NCBI GenBank assembly: GCA_016763875.1
Contig: JAESSZ010000188.1
Span: 1-5,826, forward strand
Direction: 5' to 3'
DNA: 5,826 nt
Origin: Nannocystaceae bacterium
GTDB taxonomy: Bacteria; Myxococcota_A; Polyangia; Nannocystales; Nannocystaceae
This document shows, in pieces, positions 1 to 3,804 of the stretch (position 1 is its first letter; every line of letters begins with the position of its first letter). The position numbers and the translations under genes are program-made. Under the pieces are notes generated by a model, which worked only from the letters and a program-made list of their open reading frames with translations, was not told where the DNA came from and made no database searches.

Positions 1-2
1 GG

Positions 3-317
3 ACGATCGAAGTGCCGTTGGAAGGCACGGCGTTCGCGATTACTTTCGGTGATGACTACTACTTCGCGCCTGGGCCGAAGGTCGTGTCGGACCGTGAAAC
101 GTCCAGGAAGATCCGCAAGGTCCTTGGCATCATCGCGCGCACGCTGAGCACGACGGTAAGAAGCTCAGGGCGGGCCGCTCCCGAGGTGTTTGCTGCCGTG
201 CGCATCGAGCGGGCCGGCGGCAAGCCTGTCACGGTGCTGCTTCCGAGCGTGACGAAGATGTCAGAGATCGAGGACCTGGCGACCGCGCCGGGCGTGAACT
301 CTGATTCTGCGAGCTGA
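3..317 (+). CDS. C-terminal part of an unrecognised protein (5' end outside the window)
   Basis: The reading frame is open to the left edge (first full codons read T-I-E-V-P-L-E-G) and stops with TGA at 315-317. A GTG at codon position 12-14 is available as a start, but the open frame upstream and the lack of a Shine-Dalgarno make a truncated gene more likely. The visible part of about 104 residues has no signal peptide or membrane segment. It begins with a beta-rich stretch (TFGDDYYFAPGPKVV), continues with a basic helix-like stretch (SRKIRKVLGIIARTL), and ends in another beta-like stretch (AAVRIERAGGKPVTVLLPSV). Codon choice is GC-rich at third positions like the neighbouring genes, which supports real coding. 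It converges on the minus-strand operon with only 9 bases between the two stops. I do not recognise the family. Confidence 0.6.
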   Translation, partial: TIEVPLEGTAFAITFGDDYYFAPGPKVVSDRETSRKIRKVLGIIARTLSTTVRSSGRAAPEVFAAVRIERAGGKPVTVLLPSVTKMSEIEDLATAPGVNSDSAS

Positions 318-329
318 TCGCCGCGATCA
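315..329. repeat. Perfect 15-bp palindrome containing both convergent stop codons
   Basis: TGATCGC, one central C, then GCGATCA. The TGA of the + strand gene is the left end, and the TGA of the minus-strand gene is the right end read on the other strand. As RNA it could fold only as a short 5-bp stem with a 5-base loop and no T-tract, so it is weak as an intrinsic terminator. It may be an accident of two TGA stops facing each other, a short bidirectional termination or stability element, or a protein site. Confidence 0.5.
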
Positions 330-863
330 AAGGTCGCCGCGGTGCACGGGGGCGAACACGGTCCCGCGTTTCGCCCGGAGGAATGCTGGCTTGCTGCGAT
401 CGCGAGTGGGCAACTTGCTCGATGCGATCGCGAGGTGGCATTCCCAGGAGCGGGCATCGCTCGCTTCGCCGGAGGCTTCGTCGATGTCGACTTTGACGGT
501 GATTCGGCCGCGAACCGAGCCGTCGGTCGCGATCGTTAGCTCGGTGCGGCCCTGGCCGAGATGCCAACGTTGAATCTCCTCGGCCTTGGCCAGACTCCAC
601 TTCGACTCGAGTTCCGTGTGCGCCTGGTCGCGTTCGACCACGCCATGGTCGTAGACGTTGCACACCACCCAAACGCCCTTGGCCACCGCCTTGCGGTGGA
701 GGTTCTTCAGATCGACCGGGACGATGAACGAGAAGTCCGGGGCCGGTGTTGGCGGCAGCTGCACCACGGGGGGCGGTGGCGGCGCGGTGGCAGCTTCGCC
801 CTGCGAGGTCCAAAACGTAGCGGTGCTCAAAACGACGAGGGCGGCGATGGTCGGCAAGTTCAT
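327..863 (-). CDS. Secreted protein with proline-rich linker and two cysteines, function unknown
   Basis: A 178-residue protein. It starts at ATG 863-861, with AAGGAA (872-877) 8 bases upstream as a good ribosome binding site. Residues 1-24 form a Sec signal peptide: a short n-region, the hydrophobic core IAALVVLSTATF, and a likely cleavage after the Ala-rich GEAA. Residues 27-42 are a Pro/Ala linker with a PPPPPP run. The mature domain (about 43-178) looks mostly beta (FSFIVPVDLKNL, VWVVCNVYD, TELTIATDG, RGRITVKVDI). It carries just two cysteines, C68 and C142, which could form a disulfide in the periplasm, and the tail is basic. There is no lipobox. The start codon overlaps the stop of the upstream gene as ATGA, so the two are probably co-translated and work together outside the cytoplasm. 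I do not recognise the family. The opposite-strand frames here are arginine-rich shadows. Confidence 0.75.
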   Translation of the reverse strand: MNLPTIAALVVLSTATFWTSQGEAATAPPPPPVVQLPPTPAPDFSFIVPVDLKNLHRKAVAKGVWVVCNVYDHGVVERDQAHTELESKWSLAKAEEIQRWHLGQGRTELTIATDGSVRGRITVKVDIDEASGEASDARSWECHLAIASSKLPTRDRSKPAFLRAKRGTVFAPVHRGDL

Positions 864-1231
864 CGGTTCGTTTCCTTGGTCTTGGCGTTAGTTTTACTCG
901 GCGGTCGCGGGTCTTCAGGTGCCCCGGTCATACGCAGAGGGGGGCTGATAATCCGCCGCGGTTTTGTGCGAAAACCGGTCATGCGCAGCGTGCCCGTACG
1001 AATGGTTCGGGCGTGTGTCCGCTCCCCAGTCAGTTTCAGGGTGCGGGTTTTGATCACGCGGCGGGCGCCAGGCAGCGTCGGCGGGGCGGCGAAGCCTACG
1101 GCGAGGTAGCTCGCGGTGAGCAGCCCTGCGGTGACCGCCAAGAGTCCTCGCCGCGACCAACGCTGTTGCAACCGCCCCACGTTGTCGATGGTACCGCGGC
1201 GGCGCTGAGAAATCGCCTGCAAATTGCCCAA
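860..1231 (-). CDS. Small basic membrane-anchored or Tat-exported protein with three 17-residue LxxTG repeats
   Basis: A 123-residue protein from a TTG start. The exact start is uncertain: an in-frame GTG at codon 18 and TTG at codon 21 are alternatives, and none has a strong Shine-Dalgarno. Residues 26-32 read SRRGLLA, close to the twin-arginine pattern (S/T-R-R-x-F-L-K). A hydrophobic segment follows at about 29-49 (LLAVTAGLLTASYLAVGFAA), so the protein is either Tat-exported or held by one membrane span with its C-terminus outside. Residues 56-107 hold three imperfect repeats with an exact period of 17: LKLTG at 65-69, LRMTG at 82-86, LRMTG at 99-103, each preceded by R-x-I-x-T/S. The tail (108-123) is Pro/Lys/Thr-rich and looks disordered. 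There is no Asp or Glu in the repeats until the last one is reached, apart from one Glu after the first motif, so the exposed part is strongly positive. The gene is coupled by ATGA to the secreted protein downstream. Function unknown. Confidence 0.65.
   Translation of the reverse strand: MGNLQAISQRRRGTIDNVGRLQQRWSRRGLLAVTAGLLTASYLAVGFAAPPTLPGARRVIKTRTLKLTGERTHARTIRTGTLRMTGFRTKPRRIISPPLRMTGAPEDPRPPSKTNAKTKETNR
872..877 (-). promoter_or_regulatory. Ribosome binding site of the secreted-protein gene
   Basis: AAGGAA on the minus strand, 8 bases before the ATG at 863. It lies inside the end of the upstream repeat-protein gene and fixes the start of the downstream gene at the ATGA overlap. Confidence 0.6.
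911..1066 (-). repeat. Three tandem 51-bp units encoding the LxxTG repeats
   Basis: These bases encode residues 56-107 of the repeat protein. At protein level the columns R58/R75/R92, I60/I77/I94, T62/T79/S96, L65/L82/L99, K66/R83/R100, L67/M84/M101, T68/T85/T102 and G69/G86/G103 line up without gaps at period 17. At DNA level the copies have diverged. The clearest shared + strand words are CCGGTCATACGCAG and CCGGTCATGCGCAG, around the second and third LRMTG. This points to an old internal duplication kept by selection on the protein. Confidence 0.7.
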
Positions 1232-1300
1232 GACCCTGGCAGATCACGGGGGTCCGCGGTCCATCGTCAATGCATGACCCAACCCCGCACCCAGCCCGCG
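1232..1300. promoter_or_regulatory. Divergent intergenic spacer between the secreted-protein operon and the HPF-like gene
   Basis: This 69-bp spacer (42 bp if the HPF-like gene starts at 1274) must hold the promoters of both directions unless they lie inside the coding regions. On the minus strand TTGACG (plus coordinates 1265-1270) is a good -35 match, but nothing convincing resembles a -10 at 16-18 bases from it (TGATCT is the nearest). On the + strand I see no recognisable promoter or Shine-Dalgarno. Confidence 0.3.
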
Positions 1301-1627
1301 ATGGCCGTCCGGATCCGTGGACGTAATGTCCCGCTTGAACCCTCCCTCGTGCGGCTTGCGCGGCGTCGTGTCACGACCGCTCTGCGACGTGCGCACTCTG
1401 AGGTCCGCCGAGTGGACGTTCGACTGGTTGACCTCAACGGCCCGCGCGGTGGCGTGGACCAGCGCTGCCGAATCACCTTGGAACTCAAGCGCGAGGGGCG
1501 ACCGATCGTTGCCGAGGCGACGGACGCTCGCATCGAAGTGGCCATCGCCAGCGCCGCGGGCCGCCTCGCCCGCCAGGTGCATCGTCAACGCGAGCGTGCG
1601 GCGGGGCAAAGACGTCCGCGTGCGTAG
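1301..1627 (+). CDS. HPF/RaiA-family ribosome hibernation (ribosome-associated inhibitor) protein, short form
   Basis: A 108-residue protein of the family that binds the decoding region of the 30S subunit and silences ribosomes in stationary phase or stress. The family pattern is clear. It opens with the beta strand VRIRGRNVPLEPSL, followed by a basic helix (VRLARRRVTTALRR). Next come the strands RVDVRLVDLNGPRGGVDQRCRITLEL (39-62, with the characteristic LNGPrGGvDkrC segment) and PIVAEATDARIEVAIASAAGRLARQVHRQ, the second helix that ends such domains. The tail is a short basic stretch without the long-form C-terminal dimerisation domain, so this is a short form. I chose ATG 1301 because it gives the usual family N-terminus; ATG 1274 would add nine residues (MTQPRTQPA). 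Neither has a visible Shine-Dalgarno. It stands 45 bp before the glycan operon in the same orientation. Association with glycan synthesis is not implied by the family. The long frame covering this gene on the other strand is a shadow. Confidence 0.82.
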   Translation: MAVRIRGRNVPLEPSLVRLARRRVTTALRRAHSEVRRVDVRLVDLNGPRGGVDQRCRITLELKREGRPIVAEATDARIEVAIASAAGRLARQVHRQRERAAGQRRPRA

Positions 1628-1637
1628 ACCGCCGTGC

Positions 1638-1665
1638 GCTACGGACCGTAGCTGATACGCTACGG
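1638..1665 (+). repeat. Cluster of three GCTACGG repeats forming two mutually exclusive hairpins
   Basis: GCTACGG (1638-1644), a central A, CCGTAGC (1646-1652), then TGATAC and a third GCTACGG (1659-1665). The middle copy is inverted, so it can pair with the left copy (a perfect 15-bp palindrome) or with the right copy (a 7-bp stem with a 6-base loop). The two direct copies start 21 bases apart, about two helical turns. A further CGTAG lies at 1623-1627, in the HPF stop. The cluster fills most of the gap before the GT4 start, so it could be an operator, an attenuator-like leader, or a termination element for the HPF-like gene (no T-tract follows). Confidence 0.6.
1653..1661 (+). promoter_or_regulatory. 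Possible extended -10 element before the glycosyltransferase gene
   Basis: TGATACGCT fits the extended -10 form TGn-TAnnnT. I find no -35 at normal spacing, as is common with extended -10 promoters. Initiation would fall near 1667-1669, only a few bases before the GTG at 1673, giving a nearly leaderless mRNA. That agrees with the absence of a Shine-Dalgarno there. The same motif occurs before the carbamoyltransferase gene. Confidence 0.35.
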
Positions 1666-1672
1666 CCGCCGC

Positions 1673-2920
1673 GTGAAGATCGTCTACGTCTCGCACTACT
1701 TCCCGCCTGAGATGGGTGCCCCCGCGGCGCGAGTCTCGGAACTCGCTCGGCAGTGGGCCGCGGCCGGACACCAAGTTTGTGTGCTCACCGGGTTCCCCAA
1801 CCATCCGACCGGGATCATTCCGGAGGCGTACCGCGGTCGGGTGCGTCAGCGCGAACGCTGGTTTGGGGTCGACGTGCTGCGGACCTGGGTCTACGCCAGC
1901 CCCAACCGCGGGATAGCCAAGCGCACGTTGTCGTTTCTGTCGTTTGCGGCTTCCTCCGTCGTGCTGGGCGCGATGCATCGTGATGTCCGGGACGCCGACG
2001 TCGTGATCGCGACCTCGCCCCAGTTTTTCTGCGCGGTGGGGGGATGGGCACTCGCGCGTATTGTCGGTGCGCCTTTCGTCCTGGAGATCCGAGATCTATG
2101 GCCGCAGTGCATCGTTGAACTCGGGGTGCTGCCCAAGGACCATCCGGGCACGCGCGTGCTCGAGGCCATCGAGCAGTTTTTGTACCGCAGCGCCGAGCTA
2201 CTAGTATCGGTCACGGAGTCCTACACCGAGGTTTGGCGGCAGCAGGGGCACGATCCCGCCAAGATGCGGGTGGTCAAGAACGGTGTCGATCTTGAGATGT
2301 TCGTCCCCGGCCCTAAAGAGGGCGCGGTGCGTGAGCGTTTGGGACTGTCAGGCAAATTTGTCGTCTCGTATGTCGGGACCCACGGTATCTCGCAGAAACT
2401 CGAAACCTTGCTCGAGGTCGCCGACGTCCTACGCGAGGAGCCCGACGTGCACTTCTTACTGGTGGGTGAGGGCGCGGAAAAAGCTGCGCTTCAGGAGCAG
2501 GCGGCGCAGCGAGGGCTCACCAACGTGACGTTCTTGGGGCAGCAACCGCGCGACTCGATCCCCGAGTTCATCGCGGCGAGCGATCTTGTCGCGGTGGTAC
2601 TGCAGCGCATGCCCCTGTTCGAGAAGGTCATTCCCTCGAAGATCTTCGAGATCATGGGCTGCGCGCGTCCAATATTGTTGGCGGTGGCTGGCGAAGCCCG
2701 AGAGATCATCGAGCAGGCGGGGTCCGGCTATCTCGCACAACCGCAGGATGTCGCGGGCATCGTCGCTCAGATCCGTCTCGCCAAGGCGGATCCCAAGCAA
2801 GCGGAGGCTCGCGGGCTCAGTGGTCGTGCCTATGTCGAGAAGCACTTCGATCGCCGTCAGCTCGCAATGCAGTTTCTCGACGATCTGCGGGACGTTGCAC
2901 GCGGAGGGAACGCGGCATGA
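1673..2920 (+). CDS. GT4-family glycosyltransferase, WbuB-like
   Basis: A 415-residue cytoplasmic or membrane-peripheral enzyme with the GT-B fold. It is expected to transfer a nucleotide-activated sugar with retention of configuration to a lipid-linked acceptor in exopolysaccharide, capsule or O-antigen synthesis. The N-terminal acceptor domain (1-200) opens with MKIVYVSHYFPPEMGAPAAR, the glycine-containing loop typical of WbuB/WcaI-type enzymes. It continues with VLTGFPNHPTGIIP (37-50), VIATSPQFF (111-119) and VLEIRDLWPQ (136-145). The C-terminal donor domain shows KNGVD (202-206), the strand FVVSYVGTHG (229-238), VGEG (264-267), and the sugar-nucleotide site PSKIFEIMGCARP (321-333) with E326 and E341. 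The length is normal. The start is GTG, chosen because MKIVYVSHY is the family's N-terminus; no Shine-Dalgarno precedes it. It overlaps the deacetylase gene by ATGA. The exact sugar and linkage cannot be read from sequence. Confidence 0.9.
   Translation: MKIVYVSHYFPPEMGAPAARVSELARQWAAAGHQVCVLTGFPNHPTGIIPEAYRGRVRQRERWFGVDVLRTWVYASPNRGIAKRTLSFLSFAASSVVLGAMHRDVRDADVVIATSPQFFCAVGGWALARIVGAPFVLEIRDLWPQCIVELGVLPKDHPGTRVLEAIEQFLYRSAELLVSVTESYTEVWRQQGHDPAKMRVVKNGVDLEMFVPGPKEGAVRERLGLSGKFVVSYVGTHGISQKLETLLEVADVLREEPDVHFLLVGEGAEKAALQEQAAQRGLTNVTFLGQQPRDSIPEFIAASDLVAVVLQRMPLFEKVIPSKIFEIMGCARPILLAVAGEAREIIEQAGSGYLAQPQDVAGIVAQIRLAKADPKQAEARGLSGRAYVEKHFDRRQLAMQFLDDLRDVARGGNAA
2903..2908 (+). promoter_or_regulatory. 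Ribosome binding site of the deacetylase gene
   Basis: GGAGGG sits 8 bases before ATG 2917, inside the last codons of the glycosyltransferase gene. It supports the overlapping start and translational coupling. Confidence 0.7.
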
Positions 2921-3741
2921 GCCCTCGGCGCAAAGGTGTGATGACCGTCGATCTGGAGGACTACCGCCATCACGAGCGTGAGCGCCTTACCGGGGTTCGA
3001 ACCGGATTTCACCCCGAGGAAGTGGGGACTCAGACGGAGCGGTTACTGGACCTGTTCGAGGCCAATGACATTGGCGCCACGTTCTTTACCGTCGGCGAGC
3101 TTGCCCCGCGGCTGCCCAAGACACTGTGGCGGCGCATGGCACACGGCCACCGAGTCGGCTGTCACGGGTACCGTCATCGGCATGTCCATCGGATCGGCGC
3201 CGCGACGTTCCGCGACGATCTGCGGGCGGGAAAAAACGAGCTCCAGGACACGACGGGGCTCGCCGTGGACTCGTATCGCGCGCCGTACTTCTCCGCGGAT
3301 CGTTGTGATCCCTGGTTCGGCGAAGCGCTGGCGGAGGCTGGTTTTTCGTGGGACAGCTCGCGGCGGCTGGCGCTGATGCGGTCGCCGGGCGGGGTGACTT
3401 CACTACCGGGTGGTGGCGATACCGTCCGCGAGGTCCCGTTGATGAGCGTGGGTTTGGGGAGCAAGCGCCTCACGGTGATCGGCGGTACCTACTTTCGCCT
3501 GCTCCCGCTGGCGGCGATCGAACGTCTGCTGGATCGCGCCTACGTCCAGGGGTTCGCCCCGATGGTGTACTTGCATCCTTACGACATCGACGCGAACGCC
3601 GAGCACTTGCGATTCTCGGGTCTCGGTGTCCGCGGTGCGTTAGGCGACCGCGTCCGGCAATGGGGCCGAGGGGGCGTGGCGGACAAACTCGCAGCGCTAT
3701 GCCGTCGCTACGATTTCGGCCCACTCGAGAGTCTGCTGTGA
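2917..3741 (+). CDS. Polysaccharide deacetylase (CE4/NodB fold), XrtA-locus type with a DUF3473-like C-terminus
   Basis: A 274-residue metal-dependent deacetylase that removes N- or O-acetyl groups from a glycan. Motif 1 is MTVDLEDY (9-16), with D12 and E14/D15 as base and metal ligand candidates. Motif 2 is H83-G-Y-R-H87, the two metal-binding histidines, with Gly where many CE4 enzymes have Ser or Thr. Motif 3 is R121-A-P-Y-F-S. FSWDSSRR (143-150) and VYLHPYDID (217-225, with H220) supply the later motifs. The stretch GGTYFRLLPLAAIERLLDRA through the YLHPYDID region and the ending RRYDFGPLESLL match the C-terminal DUF3473-type part of deacetylases found in XrtA/PEP-CTERM exopolysaccharide loci. 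There is no signal peptide, so it acts in the cytoplasm, probably on a lipid-linked intermediate. It overlaps the glycosyltransferase by 4 bases and has a strong Shine-Dalgarno, so the two enzymes are made together and probably modify the same glycan. Confidence 0.88.
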   Translation: MSPRRKGVMTVDLEDYRHHERERLTGVRTGFHPEEVGTQTERLLDLFEANDIGATFFTVGELAPRLPKTLWRRMAHGHRVGCHGYRHRHVHRIGAATFRDDLRAGKNELQDTTGLAVDSYRAPYFSADRCDPWFGEALAEAGFSWDSSRRLALMRSPGGVTSLPGGGDTVREVPLMSVGLGSKRLTVIGGTYFRLLPLAAIERLLDRAYVQGFAPMVYLHPYDIDANAEHLRFSGLGVRGALGDRVRQWGRGGVADKLAALCRRYDFGPLESLL

Positions 3742-3748
3742 CTCTCGA
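3725..3748 (+). terminator. 9-bp perfect hairpin over the deacetylase stop codon
   Basis: TCGAGAGTC (3725-3733), loop TGCTGT, then GACTCTCGA (3740-3748). The stop TGA at 3739-3741 lies at the loop-stem border. No T-run follows (the next bases are CCGCGAGGGG), so it is not a classical intrinsic terminator. It could be a U-less terminator, an mRNA 3'-end stabiliser, or a processing site. It stands between the deacetylase and the promoter-like motif of the next gene, which suggests a transcription-unit border. Confidence 0.4.
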
Positions 3749-3770
3749 CCGCGAGGGGTTCAGCCCAGAC

Positions 3771-3779
3771 TGCTAGACT
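3771..3779 (+). promoter_or_regulatory. Possible extended -10 element before the carbamoyltransferase gene
   Basis: TGCTAGACT fits TGn-TAnnnT. The surrounding 14 bases (TGCTAGACTACGGC) match 11 of 14 with the corresponding stretch before the glycosyltransferase (TGATACGCTACGGC). No -35 is evident at normal spacing. Initiation near 3785 would leave a leader of about 20 bases. The rest of the 63-bp gap holds only the hairpin before it. Confidence 0.4.
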
Positions 3780-3804
3780 ACGGCGATTCGCTCGGTATCG
3801 ACTC

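Noticed and set aside
12..317. GTG at 12 as the true start of the left-edge gene
   Set aside because: The frame stays open to the edge and no ribosome binding site is visible in the few bases upstream, so a truncated gene is the safer call.
911..1066. LxxTG repeats as sortase (LPxTG) signals
   Set aside because: The second position is Lys or Arg and not Pro, the motifs are internal and repeated, and no hydrophobic segment with a positive tail follows.
561..1109. 182-residue + strand frame over the secreted-protein operon
   Set aside because: The minus-strand genes have a signal peptide, a Shine-Dalgarno, an ATGA coupling and conserved repeats; this frame has none and is Arg/Val-rich low-complexity.
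1244..1978. Long 244-residue frame on the minus strand
   Set aside because: It lies opposite the HPF-like and glycosyltransferase genes, both with clear family motifs; its product is Arg/His/Gly-rich without any domain, as expected of a shadow in GC-rich DNA.
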